Below are positions 38,584 through 49,092 of a DNA stretch of 64,000 bases, piece after piece. The translations under genes and the position numbers were made by a program. This stretch comes from Orrella sp037026685 (GTDB lineage Bacteria; Pseudomonadota; Gammaproteobacteria; Burkholderiales; Burkholderiaceae_B), in assembly GCF_037026685.1 (NCBI RefSeq), contig NZ_JBANET010000009.1, forward strand, positions 62,001-126,000, written 5' to 3'. How positions within the stretch are numbered: the stretch's first letter is position 1; every line of letters starts with the position of its first letter. The notes beneath the pieces are model-generated. The model searched no databases. It was not told where the DNA came from and saw nothing but the letters and a program-made list of their open reading frames with translations.

Positions 38584-39477
38584 TCAGGCGCGGGCGTCCA
38601 GGCGCCGCTCGCCAAAGCGCCGCGCCCAGTGGGCCGTGGCCTGCGGCCAGAAAGCCGCCAGGTCCCGCGCCGGCAGCGCCGGCAGGCCCAGCTGGCGCCA
38701 GGCCGCTTGCAGGGTATCGAGCGGCCGCGAAAGGTCCAGCGCCGGCGCGCCGTTCTGCTTGGACAGCTTCAGGCCGCGCTCGTCGTACACCAGCGGCACG
38801 TGCATGACGCGCGGCGCCGGCACGCCCAGCAGGCGCGCCAGCACCCGCTGGCGGGCCGTCGAGCCGAGCAGATCCTGGCCGCGCACCACGTCGGTGACGC
38901 CTTGCGCGGCATCGTCCACCACCACCGCCAGCTGATAGGCCCACAAGCCGTCGGCGCGGCGCAGCACGAAGTCGCCGATGGCCTGAGAGACATCCTGCTC
39001 TTGCGGCCCGAGCCAGCGGTCGTCGAAACGTTCCGTGCCCTCGGGCACGCGCAGCCGCCAGGCGCGCGGGACGCGGCCGGGCGGCAGGCCGTTGCGGCAG
39101 GTGCCGGCATAGGGACGCTCGCCCTCGGGCAGCTGGCCGTGGCGCTGCAGGGCCGAATCGGCGATCTCGCGGCGGGTGCAGCCGCAGGGGTAGACCCTGC
39201 CTTGCTCGGCCAGCTGCTGCAGGGCGGTTTCGTAGGCGGCGTCGCGTTGCGACTGCCAGATCACCGGGCCGTCCCAGTGCATGCCCAACGCGCGCAGCTG
39301 GTCCATGATGCAGCGGTCGGCGCCCGGCACGGCGCGCGGCTTGTCCACGTCTTCGATGCGCAGCAGCCAGCGGCCATGATGCGCGCGCGCGTCCAGGTAA
39401 CTGGCCAGGGCGGCGACCAGCGAGCCTTCGTGCAGCGGACCGCTGGGACTGGGCGCGAAACGGCCGACGTAGCTCAA
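38584..39477 (-). CDS. gluQ: Glutamyl-Q tRNA(Asp) synthetase
   Basis: A 297-residue paralogue of glutamyl-tRNA synthetase lacking the anticodon-binding domain, which attaches glutamate to queuosine at position 34 of tRNA(Asp). The HIGH-like motif is FAPSPSGPLHEGSL; the zinc site CGC ... YAGTC follows; the KMSKS-equivalent is GLKLSKQNGA. The start is TTG at 39477 (L of LSYVGRF), whose T and G overlap the TGA stop of smg as TTGA, a compact translational coupling. There is no ATG that would keep the first conserved strand. Length fits the family (about 290-310). Confidence 0.93.
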   Translation of the reverse strand: MSYVGRFAPSPSGPLHEGSLVAALASYLDARAHHGRWLLRIEDVDKPRAVPGADRCIMDQLRALGMHWDGPVIWQSQRDAAYETALQQLAEQGRVYPCGCTRREIADSALQRHGQLPEGERPYAGTCRNGLPPGRVPRAWRLRVPEGTERFDDRWLGPQEQDVSQAIGDFVLRRADGLWAYQLAVVVDDAAQGVTDVVRGQDLLGSTARQRVLARLLGVPAPRVMHVPLVYDERGLKLSKQNGAPALDLSRPLDTLQAAWRQLGLPALPARDLAAFWPQATAHWARRFGERRLDARA

Positions 39478-39932
39478 TGCAGGCGGCGGCCGCCTTCGTC
39501 GTCGAGCAGTTCTTCGAGGACGAGGTTGTCGATCTCGGCCTCCTGGCTCCAGAGCACCATCAGCGCGATGATCTTGAGTTTTTCCAGCGAGACGGGCGAT
39601 TCGTCGATGGCCATGGCGCGGTCGATCACGATCTCGCGCAGCGGCGCGGGCAGCACCCCGGCCGACTCCAGGAAGGCCACGAAGCCGATGGCCTCGGAAC
39701 CCAGCTGGGCATATTCGGTGTCGGCGTAGACGCGGGTGCCCGTGGCGGGCGACTGGGCCAGTTCGACGCAGCGTTCGGTGGTCTCGGCCAGGCCGTAGAG
39801 CCAGCCCAGCGCATCGTCGATGTCCTCGTGCTCGAAGCCCGCGGCGACCAGGCGCCGGGTGAGGACGTCCGCCGCGGGACAGGCTTGCGGCGTGTAGTAA
39901 TTTTCGAACAGGTAAACCAGAATGTCGTACAT
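39474..39932 (-). CDS. smg: Smg-family protein (DUF494)
   Basis: A 152-residue acidic, all-helical protein of the Smg/DUF494 family. It begins MYDILVYLFENYY, a near-invariant N-terminus, and contains HEDIDDALGWLYGLAET and AIDESPVSLEKLKIIALMVLW. In many beta- and gamma-proteobacteria smg lies between dprA and topB; here topB is 3.7 kb away past other genes and dprA is not in the window. The precise role is unsettled. The start at 39932 is used since the upstream frame is Arg-rich noise. The stop codon overlaps gluQ. Confidence 0.93.
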   Translation of the reverse strand: MYDILVYLFENYYTPQACPAADVLTRRLVAAGFEHEDIDDALGWLYGLAETTERCVELAQSPATGTRVYADTEYAQLGSEAIGFVAFLESAGVLPAPLREIVIDRAMAIDESPVSLEKLKIIALMVLWSQEAEIDNLVLEELLDDEGGRRLH

Positions 39933-40100
39933 ATATCGTGCAGCTCGGTTGACCCCGTCGCGCCCCCGGGCGTGCAGCCACCGACGGCTTGAACGTAACT
40001 TTACTCTACGCTGATTTGTCATGCCGGGCAACTTGAGCGCCGGGCGCTTTGCGGCGATGCAGCAAGCCCCCTCGGGCGGGGCGCGACCGTCGCCTTAAAG

Positions 40101-40140
40101 GGACCGACCCCCAATCGACGCTTGCATCCTGGGGCGGTCC
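40101..40140 (+). other. Imperfect hairpin in the leader region of the M20 peptidase gene
   Basis: GGACCG-A-CCCCC and GGGG-CGGTCC pair across an 18-nt interior within the 290-bp region between smg and the M20 gene. It could be a terminator for unknown transcription or a structured leader; no U-tract follows. The rest of the gap (39933-40222) contains no recognisable gene or repeat. Confidence 0.3.
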
Positions 40141-40222
40141 GGCCGTTTGCGCTGCGATGCAGCATGCAATACAGTGATTGCTGGCGATCGTCCCATCACA
40201 ATAATTTCAGGATCAGGTTTTC

Positions 40223-41494
40223 ATGTCCGCCGCCCTAGCCACCCTGCTGACGCAGTATCTGGACCAGCAGCAGGAACACCAGACGGATTTCCTGCGCGAG
40301 CTGGTCCGGGCGCCGTCCGACAACCCGCCGGGCAACTGCGCCAGCCACGGCCAGCGCCTGCAGGCGCTGCTCGCCTCGCTGGGACTGGCGGTCGAGGCCT
40401 TCAGCGTGCCGGCCGAGGAAGTGCGCGCCAACAGCATGATCTCGGCCACCAACCTCATCGTGCGCCATGCCTTCGGCTCGGGCGGGCCGGTGGTGGCCCT
40501 GAACGCGCACGGCGATGCGGTGCCGCCCGGCCTGGGCTGGCGGCGCGATCCCTACGCGGCGCGCATCGAGGACGATCCCGAGCACGGCCCGGTCATGTAC
40601 GGGCGCGGCGTGGCGGTCTCCAAGTCGGACATCGCCGCCTACACCTGGGTGCTGCTGGCGCTGCGCGAGGCCGAGCGCCAGGGCGCCCGCCTGCGCGGGC
40701 GCATCGAGCTGCACTTTACCTACGACGAGGAAGCGCGCGGCGAAATCGGCCCCAAGTGGCTGCTGGCCCGCGAGCTGACCTGTCCGGACTATGCCATCTG
40801 CGCCGGCTTTTCCTATGCCGTCACCAATGCGCACAACGGCTGCCTGCAGGTCGAGATCAACGTGCGCGGCAAGCAGGCCCACGCCGCCATGCCGGCCAGT
40901 GGCGCCGACGCGCTGGAGGCGGCCAACCGCATCCTGAGCGCCCTGTACGCCTACCGCGACCGGCTCTGTACACGGCATTCGGCCTCGCCGGGCATCGACA
41001 CGCCCTCGCTCATCGTGGGCACCATCCGCGGCGGCATCAACACCAACGTCGTGCCGGACCTGGTCACCTTCCGCGTGGACCGGCGCATGATCCCCGAAGA
41101 GGCCGGCGAGGACGCCGAGGGCGAGCTGCGGCGCATCGTCGAGCAGGCCGTGGCGCCGTGCAGGGGCGTGTCGGTCAGCGTGCGCCGGCTGCTGCTGGCC
41201 AACCCCCTGGCGCCGCTGCCGGGCGTGGAAAGGCTGTGCGAGCCGCTGGCCCGCCATGCCCGCGACATCTTCCAGACCGACATCCCGCTGCAAGGGGTGC
41301 CGCTGTTTACCGACGCGCGCCACTATGCCGCGCGCGGCATTCCCACCGTGCTGTATGGCGCGGGCCCGCGCAGCATGCTCGAGGCGCGCGGGCACAACAG
41401 CGACGAGAACCTGCGCCTGAACGACCTGTACCGGGCCAGCAAGGTGCTGGCCCTGAGCGTGGCCGAGCTGCTGGCCGCGCCGGCAGGATCCTAG
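40223..41494 (+). CDS. M20-family metallopeptidase / amidohydrolase
   Basis: A 423-residue di-zinc amidohydrolase of the M20 family (ArgE/DapE/CPG2 group), which hydrolyses amide bonds of N-acylated amino acids or small peptides. The zinc region has NAHGDAVPPGLGW (metal His and Asp of the HxD motif), then SKSDIAAYTW with the bridging Asp, and ELHFTYDEEARGEIG with the catalytic Glu and metal Glu. The lid domain dimerises through VEINVRGKQAHAAMPASG. Metal-binding His near the end is in GHNSDENLR. ArgE/DapE cannot be separated by eye; no arg or dap gene adjoins it. Convergent with the MCP-like gene. Confidence 0.88.
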   Translation: MSAALATLLTQYLDQQQEHQTDFLRELVRAPSDNPPGNCASHGQRLQALLASLGLAVEAFSVPAEEVRANSMISATNLIVRHAFGSGGPVVALNAHGDAVPPGLGWRRDPYAARIEDDPEHGPVMYGRGVAVSKSDIAAYTWVLLALREAERQGARLRGRIELHFTYDEEARGEIGPKWLLARELTCPDYAICAGFSYAVTNAHNGCLQVEINVRGKQAHAAMPASGADALEAANRILSALYAYRDRLCTRHSASPGIDTPSLIVGTIRGGINTNVVPDLVTFRVDRRMIPEEAGEDAEGELRRIVEQAVAPCRGVSVSVRRLLLANPLAPLPGVERLCEPLARHARDIFQTDIPLQGVPLFTDARHYAARGIPTVLYGAGPRSMLEARGHNSDENLRLNDLYRASKVLALSVAELLAAPAGS

Positions 41495-41497
41495 GGC

Positions 41498-41539
41498 GCA
41501 CGGCGGGCCCGCGGCGCAGCCGCCGCGGGCCCGCCGTGC
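41498..41539. terminator. 18-bp perfect GC hairpin between convergent genes
   Basis: GCACGGCGGGCCCGCGGC and GCCGCGGGCCCGCCGTGC with a 6-nt loop, immediately after the M20 stop codon. No U-tract follows on either strand. It is the most stable hairpin I noticed in the window and probably ends or protects both convergent transcripts. Confidence 0.6.
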
Positions 41540-41588
41540 ATGCGCCGTCCTGGCGCATCGCGCGCCGCTTCCGTGCGCGCCTGCGCCA

Positions 41589-42602
41589 TCATGGGGCGCG
41601 CTGGCCGCGATCCATCACCACCCCGTACCAGCCCAGGCCGGCATAGGTTTCATAGCCGGGCGTCAGGGCGTAGCCGACCAGGCCGTCCTCGCTGGCGTAG
41701 TAGCCGTCCTGCCGGTCCATGGGCAGGTTCAGCGCGTCGGGCACGTCATCGGCGCTGGCCGCGATGACGCGTTGGCTGGCGTCCACCACCATGCAGCGCA
41801 CCGTGGCCGCCTCCTCGGCGTCCAGGCGTATGCCCTTGACCACCGAGGCGGCCTGCTTGGACCAGTCGAAGAACACCGCCAGTACGCCGTGCCGGGCGGC
41901 GGGGTCGTCCGGATCGGCATGGATGGTGGCCGCGTAGACCGCGCAGGACGCGCCTTCCAGCGCCGCCACGGGCTGCACGTCGCCGGCGGCGTAGTCCTGC
42001 GGGCCGGCGCAGGCCAGGGCCTGGCGGAACCAGGGCTGCTGGCGCACGTCGTGGCCCCGCGCCTGCGGGTAGTCCTGCGGCCGGCCGTTGCACAGCACCT
42101 TGCCGTCCAGGCCGATCACCCAGATGTCCAGGTAGACCGTGTAGGTGTCCAGGATGATGCCCAGCCGCGCCTGCGCCGATTCGAGCCGCTGCGGGCCGGG
42201 TGCGGCGGCCAGCGCCTGGACGGCCGACTCGGTGGCCCACCAGCGCACGTCGCAGGTGCGTTCGTAGAGGTTGCGGTCGATGGTTTCGATCACGTTGCGC
42301 GCCAGGTCGGCCAGGCGCTGCCCGCGCGCGCGCCGCAGCGCCTGCTGCATGGCCAGGCCGACGTCGCGCAATTCGTCCTGCAGCGAGCTGGCCAGGGCTT
42401 CGATGCGGTCGGAGACCTCCCGCACCCGCCCGGCCACCACGGCGAAGCTGCGGCCGGCCTCGCCGACGTGGGAGGCCTCTATCGCCGCGTTCAGGCTCAA
42501 CAGCCGGGTCTCCAGGGTGATGGCCTTGATTTCGCCGATCTTCACGGAAGTGATGTGATCGATGCGCAGCGACAGCTCGGCGACGTTGTGGGAGGCTTGC
42601 AT
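41589..42602 (-). CDS. Soluble MCP-like protein: N-terminal signalling tip, C-terminal Cache-like sensor
   Basis: A 337-residue protein with reversed chemoreceptor order. Residues 20-75 contain the hairpin tip pattern of methyl-accepting chemotaxis proteins, LLSLNAAIEASHVGEAGRSF followed by AVVAGRVREVSDRIEALASS, where CheW and CheA dock. Residues about 80-330 resemble a Cache/PDC sensor: VYLDIWVIGLDGKVLCNGRP, the WFRQALA helix, and the final strands. No transmembrane helix or signal peptide is present, so the sensor would be cytosolic. The typical helical bundle is reduced to its tip. The ATG at 42602 has no good ribosome-binding site. The gene lies 85 bp downstream of the liu operon on the same strand, after an AT-rich dyad. 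Confidence 0.78.
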   Translation of the reverse strand: MQASHNVAELSLRIDHITSVKIGEIKAITLETRLLSLNAAIEASHVGEAGRSFAVVAGRVREVSDRIEALASSLQDELRDVGLAMQQALRRARGQRLADLARNVIETIDRNLYERTCDVRWWATESAVQALAAAPGPQRLESAQARLGIILDTYTVYLDIWVIGLDGKVLCNGRPQDYPQARGHDVRQQPWFRQALACAGPQDYAAGDVQPVAALEGASCAVYAATIHADPDDPAARHGVLAVFFDWSKQAASVVKGIRLDAEEAATVRCMVVDASQRVIAASADDVPDALNLPMDRQDGYYASEDGLVGYALTPGYETYAGLGWYGVVMDRGQRAP

Positions 42603-42628
42603 GGCGAAAGAGGGTCTGAAATATCTGG

Positions 42629-42647
42629 TTTATCTTTGATAGATAAA
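42629..42647. promoter_or_regulatory. AT-rich dyad in front of the MCP-like gene
   Basis: TTTATCT-ttgat-AGATAAA, a 7-bp-arm dyad within an AT-rich island that contrasts with the surrounding GC. It lies 27 bp upstream of the start codon and could be an operator or part of the promoter. Confidence 0.4.
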
Positions 42648-42687
42648 GCAATATCCGTGCCGCCCCCGCCAGGCGGTGCCGCGCCTT

Positions 42688-44748
<2,061 letters not shown>

Positions 44749-44802
44749 GAGGGCGCTCCTTCGCTCAGGTCTGTCTTGTTGGCCTTGCCGCCGCGCGGCC
44801 GC

Positions 44803-46410
44803 CTACATGCGGAACACGCCGAACCGCGTGTCCGGCACCGGCGCGTTGCGCGCGGCCGCCAGCGCCAGGCCCAGCACGCGGCGGGTGTCGGCCGGCGCGA
44901 TGATGCCGTCGTCCCACAGGCGCGCCGTGGCGTAGTAGGGATGGCCCTCGCGCTCGTACTGCTCGCGGATGGGCTGCTTGAACTGTTCTTCTTCCTGCTC
45001 GGACCAGCTGCCGCCGCGCGCGGCGATGCCCTCGCGCCTGACGGTGGCCAGCACGCTGGCGGCCTGCTCGCCGCCCATCACCGAGATGCGCGCGTTGGGC
45101 CACATGAACAGCAGCCGCGGCGAGAAGGCGCGCCCGCACATGCCGTAGTTGCCGGCCCCGAAGGAGCCGCCGATGAGCACGGTGAACTTGGGCACGGCCG
45201 CGGTGGCCACGGCGGTGACCATCTTGGCGCCGTGGCGCGCGATGCCTTCGTTCTCGTACTTGCGCCCGACCATGAAGCCGGTGATGTTCTGCAGGAACAC
45301 CAGCGGGATCTTGCGCTGCGCGCACAGCTCGATGAAGTGCGCGCCCTTCTGGGCCGATTCGGAGAACAGCACGCCGTTGTTGGCCACGATGCCGGCCATC
45401 ATGCCGTGGATGCGGGCAAAGCCGGTGACCAGGGTGGTGCCGAAGCGGGCCTTGAACTCGTCGAACTCCGAGCCGTCGATGATGCGGGCGATGATCTCGC
45501 GCACGTCGTAGGGCTTGCGCGTGTCGCGCGGGACGATGCCGTCGAGCTGGGCCGGGTCGTACAGCGGCTCGCGCACGGGCGCGGCCGGCGCCTGCGGCAC
45601 GGGCGCCAGGTTCAGCCGCGCCACCGCGTCGCGCGCCAGCCGCAGCGCGTGCAGGTCGTCGGCGGCCAGGTGGTCGGCCACGCCGGACAGGCGCGTGTGC
45701 ACGTCGCCGCCGCCCAGGTCCTCGGCGCTGACCTCCTCGCCGGTGGCCGCCTTGACCAGCGGCGGGCCGCCCAGGAAGATCGTGCCCTGGTTGCGCACGA
45801 TGATCGACTCGTCGCTCATGGCCGGCACATAGGCCCCGCCCGCCGTGCACGAGCCCATCACCACCGCGATCTGCGCGATGCCGGCCGCCGACATGTTGGC
45901 CTGGTTGTAGAAGATGCGGCCGAAGTGCTCGCGGTCCGGAAACACCTCGTCCTGGCGCGGCAGGTTGGCCCCGCCCGAGTCCACCAGGTAGATGCAGGGC
46001 AGCCGGTTCTGCGCGGCGACCTCCTGCGCGCGCAGGTGTTTCTTGACCGTCATGGGGTAATAGGTGCCGCCTTTGACGGTGGCGTCGTTGCACACGATCA
46101 TGCATTGCGTTCCCGACACCTGGCCGATGCCGGTGATCAGCCCCGCCCCTGGCGCCTCGCCGTCGTACATGCCGTGCGCGGCCAGCGGCGAGAGCTCCAG
46201 GAAAGGGCTGTCCGGGTCGATCAGCGCCTGCACGCGCTCGCGCGGCAGCAGCTTGCCGCGCGCCACGTGCTTGGCCCGCGCCTGCTCGCTGCCGCCTTCG
46301 GCGGTGCGGGCCAGCAGCGCGTGCAAATCCCGCACTTGCGCCTGCATGGCTTCGGCATTGGCCAGGAAGTCTTCGCTACGCGGATTGATGCGGGATTCGA
46401 TGGCGGGCAT
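44803..46410 (-). CDS. liuB: 3-methylcrotonyl-CoA carboxylase beta (carboxyltransferase) subunit
   Basis: A 535-residue carboxyltransferase of the crotonase-like superfamily that moves CO2 from biotin onto 3-methylcrotonyl-CoA. Two tandem crotonase folds are visible: VNDATVKGGTYYP in the first (as CNDATVKGGTYYPMTVKK) and SFGAGNYGMCGRAFSPRLLF MW in the second, together with the oxyanion-region GGSFGAGNYGM and the acyl-CoA-binding GGAYVPAMSDE. The length matches MccB (about 535). AGGAAC precedes the start. It is 9 bp from the thiolase gene stop, so it is in the same operon. Confidence 0.94.
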   Translation of the reverse strand: MPAIESRINPRSEDFLANAEAMQAQVRDLHALLARTAEGGSEQARAKHVARGKLLPRERVQALIDPDSPFLELSPLAAHGMYDGEAPGAGLITGIGQVSGTQCMIVCNDATVKGGTYYPMTVKKHLRAQEVAAQNRLPCIYLVDSGGANLPRQDEVFPDREHFGRIFYNQANMSAAGIAQIAVVMGSCTAGGAYVPAMSDESIIVRNQGTIFLGGPPLVKAATGEEVSAEDLGGGDVHTRLSGVADHLAADDLHALRLARDAVARLNLAPVPQAPAAPVREPLYDPAQLDGIVPRDTRKPYDVREIIARIIDGSEFDEFKARFGTTLVTGFARIHGMMAGIVANNGVLFSESAQKGAHFIELCAQRKIPLVFLQNITGFMVGRKYENEGIARHGAKMVTAVATAAVPKFTVLIGGSFGAGNYGMCGRAFSPRLLFMWPNARISVMGGEQAASVLATVRREGIAARGGSWSEQEEEQFKQPIREQYEREGHPYYATARLWDDGIIAPADTRRVLGLALAAARNAPVPDTRFGVFRM

Positions 46411-46419
46411 GGGCGTTCC

Positions 46420-47601
46420 TCAGATCATCTCGATGCCCATGGCCACCGCCTCGCCGCCGCCGATGCATAGCGTGGCCACGCCGCGCTTGCCGCCGGTCTT
46501 GCGCAGGCCGCCCAGCAGGGTGGTCAGCAGGCGCGCGCCCGATGCGCCGATGGGATGGCCCAGCGCGGTCGCCCCGCCGTGCAGGTTGACCTTGGCGTGG
46601 TCCAGGTTGAACTCCTTCATGGCGGCCATGGCCACCACCGCGAAGGCTTCGTTGATCTCGTACAGGTCGACGTCCTCGGGCTTCCAGCCGGTCTTGGCGT
46701 ACAGGTTCTTGAGCGCGCCCACCGGGGCGGTGGTGAACCAGGCCGGTTCCTGCGAATGCTGGCTGTGCGCCACGATGCGGGCCAGCGGTTCGATCCCCAG
46801 CGATTGCGCGGTGGAGGCCCGCATCAGCACCAGCGCGGCCGCGCCGTCGGAGATCGAGGACGAGGTGGCGGCGGTGATGGTGCCTTCCTTCTTGAAGGCG
46901 GGCTTGAGCGTGGGGATTTTCTCCGGGATGGCCTTGACCGGCGCCTCGTCCGAATCAACCACGGTATCGCCCTTGCGGCCGGGCACGGTCACCGGGGCGA
47001 TCTCCCAGGCGAAGTCGCCGTTCTCGACGGCGGCGCGGGCGCGGCGCAGCGACTCCAGCGTGTAGGCCTCCTGGGCCTCGCGCGAGAAGCTGTACTTGGC
47101 CGCGCAATCCTCGGCGAACACGCCCATGGCCTTGCCGCGGTCGTAGGCATCCTCCAGCCCGTCCAGCGCCATGTGGTCGTAGACGGTGGAGTGGCCGTAG
47201 CGGTAGCCCTGGCGGCCGCGCAGCAGCAGGTAGGGCGCGTTGCTCATGCTTTCCTGGCCGCCGGCCACCACGATGTTGGCGCTGCCCGCGGCGATCAGGT
47301 CGTGGCCGAACATGGCCGCCTTCAGGCCCGAGCCGCAGACCTTGTGGATGGTGGTGCAGGCCACGCCCAGCGGCAGGCCCGCGCCCAGCGCCGCCTGGCG
47401 GGCCGGGGCCTGGCCCTGGCCGGCCTGCAGCACGTTGCCCATGATGACTTCCTCGACCTGCTCGGGCGCAAGGCCCGCGCGCTCGACGGCGGCCTTGATG
47501 GCGACCGCGCCCAGCTGGTGGGCGGCCAGGCCGGACAGGCTGCCCAGCATGCCCCCCATGGGGGTGCGGGCGGCCGAAACGATGACGATGGGATCAGACA
47601 T
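46420..47601 (-). CDS. Acetyl-CoA C-acetyltransferase (thiolase II)
   Basis: A 393-residue thiolase that cleaves acetoacetyl-CoA into two acetyl-CoA, or condenses them. The acyl-enzyme Cys lies in IHKVCGSGLKAAMFG (near residue 88), with the His in NLHGGATALGHPIGASGA and the proton-transfer Cys in VATLCIGGGEAVAMG. It sits between liuA and liuB, where it would recover acetyl-CoA from the acetoacetate end product of leucine breakdown after activation. The start has CAGGAGT upstream. In other organisms it may instead feed polyhydroxybutyrate synthesis, but its location favours the catabolic role. Confidence 0.92.
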   Translation of the reverse strand: MSDPIVIVSAARTPMGGMLGSLSGLAAHQLGAVAIKAAVERAGLAPEQVEEVIMGNVLQAGQGQAPARQAALGAGLPLGVACTTIHKVCGSGLKAAMFGHDLIAAGSANIVVAGGQESMSNAPYLLLRGRQGYRYGHSTVYDHMALDGLEDAYDRGKAMGVFAEDCAAKYSFSREAQEAYTLESLRRARAAVENGDFAWEIAPVTVPGRKGDTVVDSDEAPVKAIPEKIPTLKPAFKKEGTITAATSSSISDGAAALVLMRASTAQSLGIEPLARIVAHSQHSQEPAWFTTAPVGALKNLYAKTGWKPEDVDLYEINEAFAVVAMAAMKEFNLDHAKVNLHGGATALGHPIGASGARLLTTLLGGLRKTGGKRGVATLCIGGGEAVAMGIEMI

Positions 47602-47765
47602 GAAGATACTCCTGAGGGGTCCTGGGGTGGGCCGGCACGCCGCCAGGCAAAAAGGGGGGCGGCCGGCTGCAACAATCTATCGTAAGGGATCGGCGCGGCG
47701 CCTAGGCCCAAGGCCCTGTTGCCGGGGCGCACGGGGGCGCGCTGCCGGGCGCCGGCAGCCGCGCG

Positions 47766-48944
47766 TCAGGCCGTCTCCTTGAACAGCTCGCGCCCGATCA
47801 GCATGCGGCGGATCTCGCTGGTGCCCGCGCCAATCTCGTACAGCTTGGCGTCGCGCCACAGCCGGCCGGCCGGGTACTCGTTGATGTAGCCGTTGCCGCC
47901 CAGTATCTGTATGCCTTCGCCGGCCATCCACGTGGCTTTCTCGGCGCAGTACAGGATCACCGCGGCGCAGTCCTTGCGCACCTGGCGCACGTGCTCGCTG
48001 CCCAGGCTGTCCAGGTTCTTGCCCACCGCATAGCAGAAGGCCCGGCTGGCCTGCAGCGTGGTGTACAGGTCGGCGATCTTGCCCTGGATCAGCTGGAACT
48101 CGCCGATGGGCTGGCCGAACTGCCTGCGCTCGTGCACATAGGGCACGACCATGTCCATCACCGCCTGCATGATGCCCAGCGGGCCGCCCGAGAGCACCGC
48201 GCGCTCGTAGTCCAGGCCGCTCATGAGCACGCGCGCCCCGCCGTTGACCTCGCCCAGCACGTTTTCCTCGGGCACCTCGCAATCCTGGAACACCAGCTCG
48301 CCCGTATGGCTGCCGCGCATGCCCAGCTTGTCCAGCTTCTGCGCCACCGAAAAACCCGCAAAGCCCTTCTCCACCAGGAAGGCGGTGATGCCGCGCTGGT
48401 GCGCCTGCGGATCGGTCTTGGCGTAGACCACCAGCGTGTCGGCGTCCGGCCCGTTGGTGATCCACATCTTGGTGCCGTTGAGCACGTAGCGGTCGCCGCG
48501 CTTGTCGGCGCGCAGCTTCATGCCCACCACGTCCGAGCCGGCGCCCGGCTCGCTCATGGCCAGCGCGCCCACCCGCTCGCCCGAGATCAGGCCCGGCAGG
48601 TACTTGCGCTTTTGCGCCTCGGTGCCGTTGCGGTGGATCTGGTTCACGCACAGGTTCGAATGCGCGCCGTAGGACAGGCCCACCGAGGCGCTGGCGCGCG
48701 AGATCTCCTCCATGGCCACCATGTGGGCCAGGTAGCCCATGTCGCTGCCGCCGTACTCTTCCTTGACCGTGATGCCCAGCACGCCCAGCTCGCCCAGCTT
48801 GCGCCACAGGTCGGCGGGAAACTGGTCGTCCCGGTCGATGCTGGCCGCGCGCGGCGCGATCTCGGCCTGCGCGAAGGCGCGCAAGGATGCGCGCAGCATG
48901 TCGACGTCCTCGCCCAGGGAGAAATTCAGGCCGGGCAGATCCAT
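47766..48944 (-). CDS. liuA: Isovaleryl-CoA dehydrogenase
   Basis: A 392-residue FAD-dependent acyl-CoA dehydrogenase that oxidises isovaleryl-CoA to 3-methylcrotonyl-CoA. Family signatures: GVLGITVKEEYGGSDMGYL at the N-terminus, GALAMSEPGAGSDVVGMKL and YVLNGTKMWITNGPDAD around the flavin, and ILGGNGYINEYPAGRLWRDAKLYEIGAGTSEIRR at the C-terminus (the last over 20 residues, positions about 345-378). The catalytic Glu of the isovaleryl subgroup sits on the helix LDYERAVLSGG. Placement directly after the MerR-type LiuR gene and before MCC subunits fits leucine catabolism. GGAG precedes the start. Confidence 0.94.
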   Translation of the reverse strand: MDLPGLNFSLGEDVDMLRASLRAFAQAEIAPRAASIDRDDQFPADLWRKLGELGVLGITVKEEYGGSDMGYLAHMVAMEEISRASASVGLSYGAHSNLCVNQIHRNGTEAQKRKYLPGLISGERVGALAMSEPGAGSDVVGMKLRADKRGDRYVLNGTKMWITNGPDADTLVVYAKTDPQAHQRGITAFLVEKGFAGFSVAQKLDKLGMRGSHTGELVFQDCEVPEENVLGEVNGGARVLMSGLDYERAVLSGGPLGIMQAVMDMVVPYVHERRQFGQPIGEFQLIQGKIADLYTTLQASRAFCYAVGKNLDSLGSEHVRQVRKDCAAVILYCAEKATWMAGEGIQILGGNGYINEYPAGRLWRDAKLYEIGAGTSEIRRMLIGRELFKETA

Positions 48945-49037
48945 GGTGTGTCTCCGTATCGGGTTGCGCCTGCGACAGGCGTCGGGGGGGCGCCGCGGCG
49001 GGGCGGGCGCGCGGCCGGGAAGGAAAGCGTAGATTCC

Positions 49038-49055
49038 GTTTACGTAAACGTAAAT
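49038..49055. promoter_or_regulatory. LiuR-type operator upstream of liuA
   Basis: GTTTACGTAAACGTAAAT: arms TTTACGT and ACGTAAA around a 2-bp AA centre, identical over 18 bp to the copy at 49502. It lies in the 148-bp gap between liuR and liuA, on the side of the liuA promoter, 94 bp before the liuA start. MerR-family regulators bind such short dyads. The -35/-10 boxes on the liuA side are not obvious to me. Confidence 0.75.
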
Positions 49056-49092
49056 CAGGGTTAATGCTAGGACCGTCGGCCGGGTCGCCGTC

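Noticed and set aside
38555..38585. Palindrome ACGCCGGCCGGCGT after the GDYXXLXY gene
   Set aside because: Short GC palindromes arise by chance at this composition; no T-run and no context to support a terminator.
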